Below are positions 19,009 to 27,476 of a stretch of 29,594 nucleotides of DNA, one piece after another. Made by a program: the position numbers and the translations under genes. A model generated the notes under the pieces. That model made no database searches and was not told the DNA's origin. It worked only from the letters and a program-made list of their open reading frames with translations. Source of the stretch: a virus; the IMG/VR virus record IMGVR_UViG_3300010938_000112, positions 1-29,594 of that record. The stretch is one strand, 5' to 3'. Positions within the stretch are counted from its first letter, which is position 1; every line of letters begins with the position of its first letter.

Positions 19009-19508
19009 TGAAACTTATTGTTGGATTCTCAAGTCCTAAGTCTTGGAAAGTGGGTGCTGAAGCCATAAAGTTTTGGATTAAAAAACCCTACTCTCATGTT
19101 TTTGTAGCTTGGAAATCTGACAAAATTAGTAGAGTATTAGTCTATCACGCCGCTCATGGAAGCGTTCATTTCTTGTCTATGGACAGGATGCTCAAAGAGA
19201 ATAACCTTATAAAGGCTTATGAGGTTGAAATTGAAAATCAGCAGCATGTAAAACTTATGCAGCGCTGTATAGACCTTGCAGGCGAAAGTTATGGTTATAA
19301 GGAATTAGCCAAGATCGCTATCAAAGATGCTTGTGATTTACTTGGATTTCAGTGTAAAATAATAAACAATAGCCGTGGTTATATTTGTTCTGAGCTGCTA
19401 GCAGAACTCCTACTTGAGCTAGGGGCAAAGTTTGATAGGCCGTCTTTTTTAGTACGACCTGACCACATAGAAGAAGCTCTAAAACAAATGAATAGTGTAG
19501 AAGTGTAG
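19008..19508 (+). CDS. Permuted papain-like (YiiX/NlpC-type) putative hydrolase
   Basis: This 166-residue protein looks like a circularly permuted papain-fold enzyme. H30 in KPYSHVFVAW would be the catalytic histidine, and C127 in YICSELLAELL the nucleophile, the order expected for the permuted group (YiiX / YaeF-type). Family members cleave amide or thioester bonds, including peptidoglycan or lipid substrates. Next to holin-like and M15 peptidase genes it may assist cell-wall passage, or it could be a virion-associated enzyme. AGGA precedes the ATG, which overlaps the upstream stop (TAATG). A broken copy lies at 18401-18583. Confidence 0.72.
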   Translation: MKLIVGFSSPKSWKVGAEAIKFWIKKPYSHVFVAWKSDKISRVLVYHAAHGSVHFLSMDRMLKENNLIKAYEVEIENQQHVKLMQRCIDLAGESYGYKELAKIAIKDACDLLGFQCKIINNSRGYICSELLAELLLELGAKFDRPSFLVRPDHIEEALKQMNSVEV

Positions 19509-19515
19509 AGGGCTT

Positions 19516-19908
19516 ATGAGTAAGCTTGATGAACAGTTAATTGCCAGAATGCTAGATAAGCTAGATAAAACCCACGAAGTAGTAATCTCTTTGGATAAAA
19601 AGCTAGATTTACATGTTTTTCGAACTGAGCAAGAGTTTGAGGCTATAAGGGTTTTAGACGCGCATCAAAACGAGCTTTTGGCCGAACACTCCAAAAGAAG
19701 CGATAGGCTGGAAGCTGACAATAAGCTTCGAGAAGCTGCTCTTAGAAAAGAAGTGTCAGAAAAGGTTCAAATGCTTGATAAACGCGTATCTGTTTTGGAA
19801 ACTCCATGGAAGTGGATTCTAACTACTAAGAAGGGTATCATTTGGCTTGCAGCCGTAGCCACTGCGGTAGCAGGTATTGTAGAGTTTATCAAGCTTTTAG
19901 GAGGTTAA
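19516..19908 (+). CDS. Holin-like coiled-coil membrane protein, 130 aa
   Basis: Residues 1-95 form a long charged coiled coil, and residues 107-126 are a hydrophobic membrane segment (KGIIWLAAVATAVAGIVEFI) close to the C-terminus. This layout matches XhlA-type phage haemolysin/holin-associated proteins, which work with an endolysin at the membrane. An M15 peptidase gene two genes downstream supports a lysis function. AGAGGG precedes the ATG. A spanin-like or structural anchor role is the main alternative. Confidence 0.7.
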   Translation: MSKLDEQLIARMLDKLDKTHEVVISLDKKLDLHVFRTEQEFEAIRVLDAHQNELLAEHSKRSDRLEADNKLREAALRKEVSEKVQMLDKRVSVLETPWKWILTTKKGIIWLAAVATAVAGIVEFIKLLGG

Positions 19909-19909
19909 T

Positions 19910-20290
19910 GTGGTACTAACTTTAGATGTTGTATCCAGCAATCCTCAATTAAATTCGCATTCATTGGGAAAAGTATTTAGGTTTGCTTCAGGTCAAACTG
20001 CAAGAGTTATCTTGCGTCTATGGCAAGCAGACAAAAAGATCCGTTACATTCCAGATCAAACAGCCGTTATTACAGTTGATTTAAAGCGCTCAGATAACAC
20101 TATTTTAACTAAGACTTGTGCTTTTACTTTTACCGACGATAGATCAATCGTAGAGTTTGAGCTATCTGCACTTGAGACATCACAAATTATTGGGCAGAAT
20201 TTAGTTGTAAAAATTGTAGAAGGGTTGGATACTAAGTTTGCGGTATTGCAGTTTGGTCTGCAAAAAGTTATACTTGATGGAAGTTGCTAA
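19910..20290 (+). CDS. Hypothetical beta-rich protein, 126 aa
   Basis: This unknown protein consists mainly of amphipathic beta strands (ARVILRLWQ, AVITVDLKRSD, SIVEFELSAL, NLVVKIVEGL, AVLQFGLQKVIL), resembling a small Ig-like or baseplate wedge-type sandwich. It starts with GTG, five bases after GGAGG, directly after the holin-like stop. Its stop overlaps the endolysin start (TAATG). It sits inside the lysis cassette, yet its fold suggests a virion component. Confidence 0.7.
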   Translation: MVLTLDVVSSNPQLNSHSLGKVFRFASGQTARVILRLWQADKKIRYIPDQTAVITVDLKRSDNTILTKTCAFTFTDDRSIVEFELSALETSQIIGQNLVVKIVEGLDTKFAVLQFGLQKVILDGSC

Positions 20291-20697
20291 TGGCTAAGTT
20301 AAGAGCATTTAAGAAAAAAGCAAATGTACAACTCACTAAAAATTTTAATAGTAGTGAGTTTGATTGCTCTTGCTCTAAATGCTCTGAGACTATAATCGAC
20401 TTGGATCACGTAGAAAATCTTCAAAAGCTTAGAGAGCGACTTGGAAAATCAATTAAGATCACTTCAGCTTATCGCTGTTCTGATTACAATAAAGCCGTTG
20501 GTGGAGCTACAAGCTCTAGGCATGTAGTCGGCGACGCAACAGATATCACTGTAGTAGGCCTAACTCCTGACCAAGTAGCTGATATTTGCGAGCCAAGTTT
20601 TAATGGTCTTGGACGCTATGATACTTTTACGCACATCGATAGCAGGCCTCTTACAGCAAAGAGCAAGGCTCGTTGGGATTTTAGGAAGAAAAAATGA
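20290..20697 (+). CDS. Peptidase M15-like endolysin, 135 aa
   Basis: This protein is a minimal M15_3-type D-alanyl or L-alanyl-D-glutamate peptidase, predicted to cut the peptide stems of peptidoglycan. Zinc ligands are visible as H78 and D85 in SRHVVGDATD and H115 in FTHID, with the conserved SAYRC at 59-63 and GLGRY at 106-110. The ATG at 20290 overlaps the upstream stop; a TTG two codons earlier is less likely. No signal peptide or separate cell-wall-binding domain is present, so export would depend on a holin. A CxC...C cluster (C26, C28, C31) near the N-terminus is unusual and could bind metal. Confidence 0.88.
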   Translation: MAKLRAFKKKANVQLTKNFNSSEFDCSCSKCSETIIDLDHVENLQKLRERLGKSIKITSAYRCSDYNKAVGGATSSRHVVGDATDITVVGLTPDQVADICEPSFNGLGRYDTFTHIDSRPLTAKSKARWDFRKKK

Positions 20698-20954
20698 AAA
20701 CTTACAGCAAAGTTGAACAACTAGAGGCAGACTTAGAGTACGCAAGAAAGAACCCGAACGACATCTTGTTTTTTGAGCGTATGCTTGAGAAATATAAGAA
20801 TTCTGATACGCAAGTACAGAAAGCTCTAAAGGTTCTTTTGATGGATAGAATGTTGGAGTTTAATCCGATATTCTTAATTGAAAAAGTGGCAGAAGAAAAT
20901 CCACAAAAGATGATCTACTGCAACACACAAGAAGACCCCTTCTTTAGGGTTTAG
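20694..20954 (+). CDS. Hypothetical protein, 86 aa
   Basis: This is a small, mainly helical protein of unknown function (YSKVEQLEADLEYARKNP, then LFFERMLEKY). GGAAG precedes the ATG, which overlaps the endolysin stop by four bases. It links the lysis genes to the connector genes on the same transcript. No membrane segment or catalytic residue pattern is visible. Confidence 0.68.
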   Translation: MKTYSKVEQLEADLEYARKNPNDILFFERMLEKYKNSDTQVQKALKVLLMDRMLEFNPIFLIEKVAEENPQKMIYCNTQEDPFFRV

Positions 20955-20963
20955 GAATAAAAA

Positions 20964-21755
20964 ATGAGTTTTCAGTTCCCTCCAAATGCAATTTCTTCTG
21001 CTGGCTTTTCAAGAGCGGAAGGTCTTATTACGCCTGAGCAATTAAAGTTGCGCTATCTTTTTGGTATTGACATGACAGACGTCAAAGGAAATCCGATTCC
21101 TGATGAAGTTTACCAACATCACATTAATGCTGCAGTTTCGTATGTTGAGCACAAGTTGGATGTTGTTATCTTTCCGACCGAAATCGTAGACAAGCACGAT
21201 TACCGAGCCGTTGATTATCAAGAGTTCAACTTTTTACAATTAAAAAAGCGACCTGTTAAAGAGGTTACATCCCTAAAAGCAAAGTTTCCTAATAACAGAG
21301 AACTTGTGAACTTTCCTCCAGAGTGGTTTGTTGTTGAAAAGGAGGCTGCGCAGGTACAACTAGCTCCGGTTCAGGGCACCTTCAATAGCCTGGTAATTAC
21401 CCAGGGCGGCAGCTACATTCCTATTATCTTTGGATCTAAAGATCACTGGCCGCACATGTTTGAAGTCACCTACACAGCAGGATTTTGTAACGATCAGATT
21501 CCTGTTATTCTTAATGAGATGATTGGTCTACAAGCCTCAATCTCTTTATTTGAGATGTTAGGTGATATCACTCTAGGAACTCCCATTGCCAGTGAGAATG
21601 TTAACATGGACGGCGCCGGAGTTGGTAAAGCCACAACAGCTTCGTCAAACTCAGGTCTTTACTCTGCTCGAATTGAATCTTATAGAAAAAAACTTGAAGA
21701 GTACATTAAAGTAGCGCACAAATACTATAACGGCTTTGCGTTTACAGTGCCATAA
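20964..21755 (+). CDS. Head-tail connector/adaptor protein, 263 aa
   Basis: The N-terminal part (about 20-75) has LITPEQLKLRYLFGIDM, an EVYQHHINAAVSYVEHKLDVVI helix, and a following FPTEI segment, the pattern of adaptor proteins of the HK97 gp6-like fold in large myoviruses. The middle contains beta strands and the C-terminal 60 residues are helical (YSARIESYRKKLEEYIKVAHKYY). Such proteins form the ring between portal and neck. TAGGAA precedes the ATG. Assignment rests on fold pattern and position, not on a diagnostic motif. Confidence 0.65.
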   Translation: MSFQFPPNAISSAGFSRAEGLITPEQLKLRYLFGIDMTDVKGNPIPDEVYQHHINAAVSYVEHKLDVVIFPTEIVDKHDYRAVDYQEFNFLQLKKRPVKEVTSLKAKFPNNRELVNFPPEWFVVEKEAAQVQLAPVQGTFNSLVITQGGSYIPIIFGSKDHWPHMFEVTYTAGFCNDQIPVILNEMIGLQASISLFEMLGDITLGTPIASENVNMDGAGVGKATTASSNSGLYSARIESYRKKLEEYIKVAHKYYNGFAFTVP

Positions 21756-21761
21756 GGATTT

Positions 21762-22418
21762 ATGAAAACACCAAAAACTTTTGTAAAAGATTTTCTAGCC
21801 AAGTCTTACGATTTTCCAAATTCGCAGATCATCATTGATGCTAAAGATCAACAAGCTGCAGAAGAAGGAATTCCAAAGCCTTTTTTAGATAAACTTGCTT
21901 CTCAAATAAAGAAGGGCGAGCAGGTTCATAAAATTACCCTTCAAAAGGGAGTTTTGACTTTAGCTAACAAAGATGCAGGCCTTTTTAGCGGATTCTTTCA
22001 AGATGAGGCTGGTCAGATAGTTGAAAAGTTTGACGCTCATACTCTTGCCATGGTCGCTAAAACCCTTATGGTTAAAGGTTGTCTTGGTGATTATGATCTT
22101 ACACAGTCAGAAGGCGAGGATATGGAAGCTAAGCCGGTAGTCGCTGCGCCTGCTCAAGGTATGTCTCTTAAGATCAAGTTTGGTGATGTGGAGTTAGAGC
22201 TTCGAAAATCTATTAAAGCTTTCATAGACGATTTTAAACATAAAAAGGCTGACCGAGAAGTTATTCGCAAAGCGCTTAAATCTTGGAGACGCAATCAAAA
22301 GTTTGCAGATTATAAATCAGACTCTGAAGCTGCTCAAGTTTTACTGACTGATTGGGATCTCTATAAAGAATCTTTTCAGCAAACCTTGTTTGCGATTAAA
22401 CAAATGTCGAGGAAGTAA
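21762..22418 (+). CDS. Putative virion protein, 218 aa
   Basis: This is an unknown soluble protein with a lysine-rich helical C-terminal third. Residues 30-115 are mixed alpha/beta with an EEGIPKPFLDKLASQIKKGE segment; residues 120-150 are a flexible alanine/proline link before a compact strand pair (LKIKFGDVELEL). AAGGA precedes the ATG and the gene is coupled to the next by TAATG. It belongs to a four-gene block between adaptor and neck genes. Confidence 0.65.
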   Translation: MKTPKTFVKDFLAKSYDFPNSQIIIDAKDQQAAEEGIPKPFLDKLASQIKKGEQVHKITLQKGVLTLANKDAGLFSGFFQDEAGQIVEKFDAHTLAMVAKTLMVKGCLGDYDLTQSEGEDMEAKPVVAAPAQGMSLKIKFGDVELELRKSIKAFIDDFKHKKADREVIRKALKSWRRNQKFADYKSDSEAAQVLLTDWDLYKESFQQTLFAIKQMSRK

Positions 22419-23197
22419 TGTCAACCATCAAGGATTTCATAAAATCCCGAAAGCTTGCCAAGCTCAAGGAAACCTTGATAAAAGGTAAGATGCCTGAGCA
22501 GGGCACTTATATTACTTTATTCAACAATGATTACAAAGTCTTAACTCAGCCAGACTCTAAGATTTGTATCCTAGAGGACATAAAAGCCAATAAGTTTGCC
22601 TACCCTCGCGAGAAGCTCTTAGCAATGTTGAGTAAATCACTAGAGAATAACGAACTTGAGAAGGCCGATGGACCAAGAGTTTTATCAGGCCCTAATAAGC
22701 TTGTAGCTCAGATAGGTGAGAATGTCAAAAGCCCTAGCTCAAAGCCGCCAGCATCTGGTAATATGAAGCAAGGAGATCCTGTAGGCACTATTAGGAACGG
22801 TCGTAAAAAGGTCGTAAGTAAGCGTACAGGGAAGACTATGTGGGTTAATATATCTACAGGCGAGGCTCATGACTCCCACGAGGACTCTTCTCCTAAACAA
22901 ACTGCTGGAGAAGACGCCAAACGGCAAACTGAGATGTTTTTTGACTCGCTTAAAGATAAGCTACACCCTGCAGATAAAATGAAACTTCAGCGGCAGATGG
23001 GTGAGCTAATTGAGTTAAAGCAACGAGTTATGAACATGTTAGATACAGCTCACCAAGATGATAGAAGCAAGCTTCCAGAGGCTGCCCTGACTAGAAAGAA
23101 AGTTTTTGCTCTGCAGGACGAGTATAGATTCGCCATGAAGAAATTCAAAGAAGATCTAATAGCTTCTGCTCAACGGAGAAAAAAGGAAGGATTGTAA
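22418..23197 (+). CDS. Putative virion protein with basic RNG/KRTGK segment, 259 aa
   Basis: This is an unknown, basic protein. The N-terminal 80 residues are a small globular part. Residues 85-155 are low-complexity with the segment GTIRNGRKKVVSKRTGK (123-139) followed by MWVNISTGE, a motif style that recurs in phage head-associated proteins. The last 90 residues are helical and likely coiled-coil. AGGAAG precedes the ATG. It is coupled to its neighbours (TAATG at both ends), suggesting co-assembly. Confidence 0.65.
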   Translation: MSTIKDFIKSRKLAKLKETLIKGKMPEQGTYITLFNNDYKVLTQPDSKICILEDIKANKFAYPREKLLAMLSKSLENNELEKADGPRVLSGPNKLVAQIGENVKSPSSKPPASGNMKQGDPVGTIRNGRKKVVSKRTGKTMWVNISTGEAHDSHEDSSPKQTAGEDAKRQTEMFFDSLKDKLHPADKMKLQRQMGELIELKQRVMNMLDTAHQDDRSKLPEAALTRKKVFALQDEYRFAMKKFKEDLIASAQRRKKEGL

Positions 23198-24006
23198 TGG
23201 ACTCTAAACAAAAGATTAAGAAGCTTGTCCAAAAGCTCAAAGCTGAGCGTAAAAAGATGGATGAGCCAAAAGCCCCAAAAGAAAGCAAGAAGAAAGAGCA
23301 AGCGGATAAACCTGAAAAAGAACAGGCCCCAGTTTATGTTGGTCCCAAAGGTGGGAAGTATATCCAGACTAAAACTGGAAAACGAAAGTACAAAAGCCCA
23401 GATTCAAAACCAGCTCAAAAAGATGACGCTAAAAAATCAATGATTTTAACAGAGGAGAAAAGAGTGGAAAAGCAAATTTCAGATTACGATGTAGCAATGT
23501 CCTTAGACGCTATGATGCGAGCAGCGCAGGCTAAGCAAGATAAGGAGATGATGAAACGCTGTATGGAAGAAGTGCAAAAGCGTAAAAAACAGATTTCTTC
23601 TTTAATGAAAGACTTGAACATGAAAAAGTCTGAAGAAGTTAAAAAACGGGTTGCAGGACGCTTAGCAAAAGCTTTTAGTGAAAAGGCGATTACAGACTCT
23701 GATCGTCAAAAGCTTATTGCTGTTGATGTACTTTTGAAAGCTTTGCAAACAGTTGCTTCAGAAGCTGAGCAAGTCAAAGAAGCTGCTGGAACAGAGATTG
23801 TAGAAACTAAGAAAGAAGTTAAGTTTGCTGATGGCTTGTTTCAAGATTACAGCATTGGCTCTGTTTTGTTTCACGGCAAAGAAGGCACAATCATAGCTAA
23901 TGCTAAACGACCGCCGCAAGATTATGTAGCAAACGGAAGCAAGATTAATAACAAAGTTTACACAGAAGAAGAGCTTAAAGCAGAAATTGCCGCACAAAAG
24001 AAGTGA
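23197..24006 (+). CDS. Putative virion protein with VGPKGGKYIQTKTGK motif, 269 aa
   Basis: This is a highly charged protein of unknown function. Residues 1-45 are a lysine/glutamate-rich helix; residues 47-66 hold the motif VGPKGGKYIQTKTGKRKY, a short strand-turn-strand sequence seen in many unrelated phage head proteins. Residues 90-200 are helical. The C-terminal part (about 210-269) is a small domain with VLFHGKEGTIIANAKRP, resembling a compact SH3-like barrel. AAGGAAGG precedes the ATG. Confidence 0.65.
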   Translation: MDSKQKIKKLVQKLKAERKKMDEPKAPKESKKKEQADKPEKEQAPVYVGPKGGKYIQTKTGKRKYKSPDSKPAQKDDAKKSMILTEEKRVEKQISDYDVAMSLDAMMRAAQAKQDKEMMKRCMEEVQKRKKQISSLMKDLNMKKSEEVKKRVAGRLAKAFSEKAITDSDRQKLIAVDVLLKALQTVASEAEQVKEAAGTEIVETKKEVKFADGLFQDYSIGSVLFHGKEGTIIANAKRPPQDYVANGSKINNKVYTEEELKAEIAAQKK

Positions 24007-24785
24007 AAGATTTAATCTTAGACCTAGAAGAGGATATCTATTATCAGGAGTACGCCGAAGCTTTAAGCAAAGGCGATATTACGCCTGATCATGATGAAGA
24101 GCTTTTTCTAGCCATGAAAGATCAATTTCCTAACTGGCCTAAAATGAATGATGATGAGCTTGCTGAAGCGATTGAAAAAGCCAAACCTTTTCACGGCTAC
24201 AACAAGAAGCGCCATTCACCCACCGGCGGCCTAAATGCCAAGTTTCGCGAGAAGTACAATCGAGAAACTGGATCAAACTTAAAAGCCCCTGTAACGGAGA
24301 ATAATCCAAAAGGAAAACGAGCTGCAAGAAGAAAAAGCTTTTGTGCTCGAATGTCGGGAGTAAAAGGACCGACTTCCAAAGATGGAAAATTAACTCCAAA
24401 AGGAGCCGCGCTAAAACGCTGGAGATGCTCAATGAAAAAATCCTTATCTGATGCAGTTCATGAAATCTTTAAAAAGATGTCTGAAGATCTTCGTCAAGAG
24501 TTTTTAAACAATCAACAGTTACAAAACTATGTAATTGAGAAAGCTAAGAGCCGTTGCTGGGCAGGATATAAACCCACTCCAGGTAAAAAACCTTACTCTG
24601 AAGGTTCTTGTCAATCTGTTAGTAAAGCAGAAGATAAGAAAAAGCTTGTTGAAGAGCATAAGCGTTTAGTGAATGTTCTTGAGTCTCCCTCTCATGCGGA
24701 CGACAAAAAAGAAGCTAAGATTCAACGCAAAGAGCTTAAAGAGTATGTAAAAGCTTATAAAGCAAGGAAACTTGAAGTTGAGTAA
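24003..24785 (+). CDS. Putative virion protein with DUF6321-like domain, 260 aa
   Basis: This protein has two recognisable phage signatures. Residues 71-143 carry a DUF6321-like domain, starting HSPTGGLNAK and containing RETGSNLKAPVT and KSFCARM at 111-117. Residues 184-203 carry a second cysteine motif, RCWAGYKPTPGKKPYSEGSC, also frequent in phage head-region proteins. The final 50 residues are helical and charged. The function of both motifs is unknown. The start is GTG, overlapping the preceding stop (GTGA), with only a weak purine site, so it is probably coupled. The cysteines C114, C142, C185 and C203 might bind metal. Confidence 0.72.
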   Translation: MKDLILDLEEDIYYQEYAEALSKGDITPDHDEELFLAMKDQFPNWPKMNDDELAEAIEKAKPFHGYNKKRHSPTGGLNAKFREKYNRETGSNLKAPVTENNPKGKRAARRKSFCARMSGVKGPTSKDGKLTPKGAALKRWRCSMKKSLSDAVHEIFKKMSEDLRQEFLNNQQLQNYVIEKAKSRCWAGYKPTPGKKPYSEGSCQSVSKAEDKKKLVEEHKRLVNVLESPSHADDKKEAKIQRKELKEYVKAYKARKLEVE

Positions 24786-25575
24786 ACCAGTAACACGCGG
24801 TATTGATGTTACTCGACTTGACCAGTTAGTTAAGGATCTGGGAGTTCGAGTCAGAGTTTGGAAGTCAACGACTTGCCCAAACATGACTTCTATTGAATCT
24901 TTTGACCATGATCCTAACTGTCCTGTTTGCGAAAATAATATGATTGATTTTGACTGCTTTGAGACTATGGCTTTGTTTCAACAGCAAGAATTAATTGAGC
25001 AATTTAAGGTTCATGGAACTTTTAGCATTGACGAAGTAATGGCGACTTTTAGAGTTGGAGTTAGTCTTCAAACATTCTCTAGAGTAGATCTTCTTGATTT
25101 TAAAGAAAATTTCTACGAGCTAGTTCAGCGTCAAGATACGCCGATGTCTGGTCCCATCGTCGATAAACTAAAGTATCCAGCTTGCGAAGTAAATGCTGTG
25201 TTTGTTGTTAGAAACAATCAAACTGTTAGGTTTCATCATGGAACAGATTTTGACTTAGATCAAAACGGCTCTATTAGATGGCTTGGAACAAACAGACCGC
25301 TTGATCGTGAGATCATGTCTATCTACTACAAGTACCACCCTGTTTTTAGAGTTACCAAGGCAGTACATAGAGACCGCTTTTCTCAGTATAATGTGGCCAA
25401 AGATTTAGCTAACTCTGACATCCCACAAAGCGCCTATAAAGTTGTAGGCGATAAAACCTATGTCAAACTTCCTGAAACTTGGATCTTGCGTCGAGACTAC
25501 CTATTAGATAGAAAAGATAAAGCTACTGGTCAGGTTTTACGAAGAAACGACGACTACGATCCAAATGAAAATTAA
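24778..25575 (+). CDS. Putative neck/virion protein with zinc-ribbon-like N-terminus
   Basis: This 265-residue protein has C33, H44, C48 and C51 in TTCPN...HDPNCPVC, a likely zinc-binding knuckle near the N-terminus. The rest is beta-rich with strands such as EVNAVFVVRNNQTVRF and EIMSIYYKYHPVFRV, which suggests a head-completion or neck protein, as do its neighbours. The start is TTG; the codon at 24778 follows AAGGAA by nine bases and is preferred to the TTG at 24772, which is too close. Its 3' end overlaps the next gene by 11 bases. Confidence 0.7.
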   Translation: MSKPVTRGIDVTRLDQLVKDLGVRVRVWKSTTCPNMTSIESFDHDPNCPVCENNMIDFDCFETMALFQQQELIEQFKVHGTFSIDEVMATFRVGVSLQTFSRVDLLDFKENFYELVQRQDTPMSGPIVDKLKYPACEVNAVFVVRNNQTVRFHHGTDFDLDQNGSIRWLGTNRPLDREIMSIYYKYHPVFRVTKAVHRDRFSQYNVAKDLANSDIPQSAYKVVGDKTYVKLPETWILRRDYLLDRKDKATGQVLRRNDDYDPNEN

Positions 25576-26269
25576 AGCAAAGCTGGAATTATCAGCCGAT
25601 CAACTTGTATCTGGTTTTAAAGAGAAGCTTGCTCTCATAGGTAGTGCTACGGCTTCTGCTTTGTATGATAGAGGTCGTCAGCTTGCAAGCCAAAGTTTTG
25701 GTCGTAGTGGATTTGCTAAATGGAATGCTGGGTATAAGTTTTCTAAAATTGACGATGGCATTTATGTCATCTCAGTCGAAGGTAAGCTTGCCAACATGAT
25801 GGAGGATGGCATCAAGACCGGAGAGATCAGTAAAATGATCATGGAAGGTCCTCGTGCTCAGTATAATAGAGGTCAAAAAAAGAACTATGTAGATGTGCCC
25901 ATCGGCAAAGACGCCGATTCAAGCGGGACCATTAGCATTCAAGGTCAAAAGTTACAAGTTCAGTCATTTAAAAGTGCAGACGATCTGATGGCTGCTTTCT
26001 CTAAACCAGAGAAGAAGCAAGTTAAGTTTTCAGCTCGTCCGGGGATCAGAGAAGAGGAAAGAATAGTTCAAAGGGCCAAGGCAATAGATGGGCTAATTAG
26101 ATCTCAGAAGCCTAACTCAACCCAGACTTCTTACATGGTTCTTCGCAGGGTTACAGAAAACTCCATATGGCCTTCTAACCCATACGAGGGCCAAGACATC
26201 CTTGGTAAGTTGGACTTGGAAATTCAGAAAACATTTGATACTATAGTTGAAAGGCTTATAGGAGCATAA
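25565..26269 (+). CDS. Tail-completion / neck protein (HK97 gp10-like)
   Basis: This 234-residue protein resembles gp10-like neck proteins: an N-terminal helix region with SADQLVSGFKEKLALIG, a basic middle, and a C-terminal motif with VLRRVTENSIWPSNPYEGQD followed by a helix LEIQKTFDTIVERL. This ending is typical for proteins at the head-tail interface. It precedes a likely tail-terminator gene. The ATG has no clear ribosome site and overlaps the upstream gene by 11 bases, which suggests coupled translation. Confidence 0.68.
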   Translation: MKIKAKLELSADQLVSGFKEKLALIGSATASALYDRGRQLASQSFGRSGFAKWNAGYKFSKIDDGIYVISVEGKLANMMEDGIKTGEISKMIMEGPRAQYNRGQKKNYVDVPIGKDADSSGTISIQGQKLQVQSFKSADDLMAAFSKPEKKQVKFSARPGIREEERIVQRAKAIDGLIRSQKPNSTQTSYMVLRRVTENSIWPSNPYEGQDILGKLDLEIQKTFDTIVERLIGA

Positions 26270-27193
26270 ATGTCAGCGCCGCTAACAGAGTTTACAATCG
26301 AAACGGTTATTAGGGATGGTTTGGGCAATCTCCGAGCTAATCCTGTCGCTTTTGATGATCTGTTTAGCAAGTTTCGCTCTACCTTCTTTAATAATCAGTA
26401 TGGGCAAGATCACATCAACAAGCTTAAAACCTACATTCAAAATAACCAAGTTAGAATAGTACACTCTTTTGCTCAAGTACCTACTGCTGTTCCTTGTATC
26501 TCGATACAGATCGTTAAGAGTTCGGAAACCCCTAAGCTTCAACAGTTTAGTAATGAGGCAGAGGATGTAGATACGCCCATAACGCCTATTGTTAGGATTG
26601 CAGATGTGCAACCCCTTAGCTATGATACCGTGTCAGGAAAGCTTCAGTTAGATCCAGGTACCGACCTTTCTAACCTATGCCCAGGTATGATCTTTAAGGA
26701 TTCGAACGGTGTAGAATTCACAATCCGTAGTGGAAACAGTAACTTAGCGGGAAATAAGTATATTAATATAGGCTCGGGTGGAGAACCGGAACTGACGCTG
26801 CCTGGGGATATCATATCCAGTATAGGTAATCAGAGGGTGTCTAGGCGCATGATTCGCTTAGAGGAGACCATCTCCCTCGGAGTTCATGCCAAAAATGATG
26901 TACATATCGCTAAGTACCTTTATTATATTTTGACTTATATCTTAAAGTCTCGAATGGACGCTTTAATTAATCGAGGAATTCATTTAGACTATGGTATAGG
27001 CGGTATCTTTGATAGAGTTGACGAATATCAAGGTGAGAATGTATTTAGCCGGTTTATCGAGGTCAACTGTATTACGGAGTTTGACTGGGACCAAGAGCAG
27101 GTGGCTTTGGTCGATTGCTTCGACCTAACGGTTAGGGCGCCAGATGGAGTTACGCCAACTTCCACAACCAAGACTAGTCCAACAGATTCCTAA
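26270..27193 (+). CDS. Putative tail terminator protein, 307 aa
   Basis: The protein begins with an alpha/beta region and contains an insertion-like beta domain at about 100-185 (TPITPIVRIADVQPLSYD and GMIFKDSNGVEFTIRS), followed by EETISLGVHAKN and a helix KYLYYILTYILKSRMDAL. This pattern and its place just before the tail sheath gene match tail terminators of large myoviruses, which cap the finished tail. GGAG precedes the ATG. The final 20 residues are a serine/threonine-rich tail. The assignment is by fold pattern and order, not a diagnostic motif. Confidence 0.6.
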   Translation: MSAPLTEFTIETVIRDGLGNLRANPVAFDDLFSKFRSTFFNNQYGQDHINKLKTYIQNNQVRIVHSFAQVPTAVPCISIQIVKSSETPKLQQFSNEAEDVDTPITPIVRIADVQPLSYDTVSGKLQLDPGTDLSNLCPGMIFKDSNGVEFTIRSGNSNLAGNKYINIGSGGEPELTLPGDIISSIGNQRVSRRMIRLEETISLGVHAKNDVHIAKYLYYILTYILKSRMDALINRGIHLDYGIGGIFDRVDEYQGENVFSRFIEVNCITEFDWDQEQVALVDCFDLTVRAPDGVTPTSTTKTSPTDS

Positions 27194-27240
27194 TACGGTG
27201 AAAAGGCGTCATTTGCTGTGGTAAACTACAGGGTGTAATA

Positions 27241-27465
27241 ATGAAGGATAAGAAACTAAAAAAAGAACAAGCAGAAGCTGATAAGCTAATAGAAGCAGCT
27301 AAGGATTCTGAAGAGGTTGTCGAATTCGACATATATTTTCAAATCCTGTTAAAAGATAGGTTAGTTCAGTCTCATCACAAGCCTGCAATGCGACTTTACG
27401 CAGAACAGGCAGGAAAACTGAACGCAACTAAATCAGAGTTTGAAAAGCTCTTTAAGTCCTACTAA
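27241..27465 (+). CDS. Hypothetical protein, 74 aa
   Basis: This is a small helical, charged protein of unknown function, with no membrane segment. AGGGTG precedes the ATG. The 47-base gap upstream holds a small hairpin (CTGTGG/CTACAG, 27216-27231) and a weak extended -10 element (TG-g-TAAACT, 27219-27227), so a local promoter for the tail genes is possible but weakly supported. Confidence 0.65.
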   Translation: MKDKKLKKEQAEADKLIEAAKDSEEVVEFDIYFQILLKDRLVQSHHKPAMRLYAEQAGKLNATKSEFEKLFKSY

Positions 27466-27476
27466 GAGGAGAAAAA

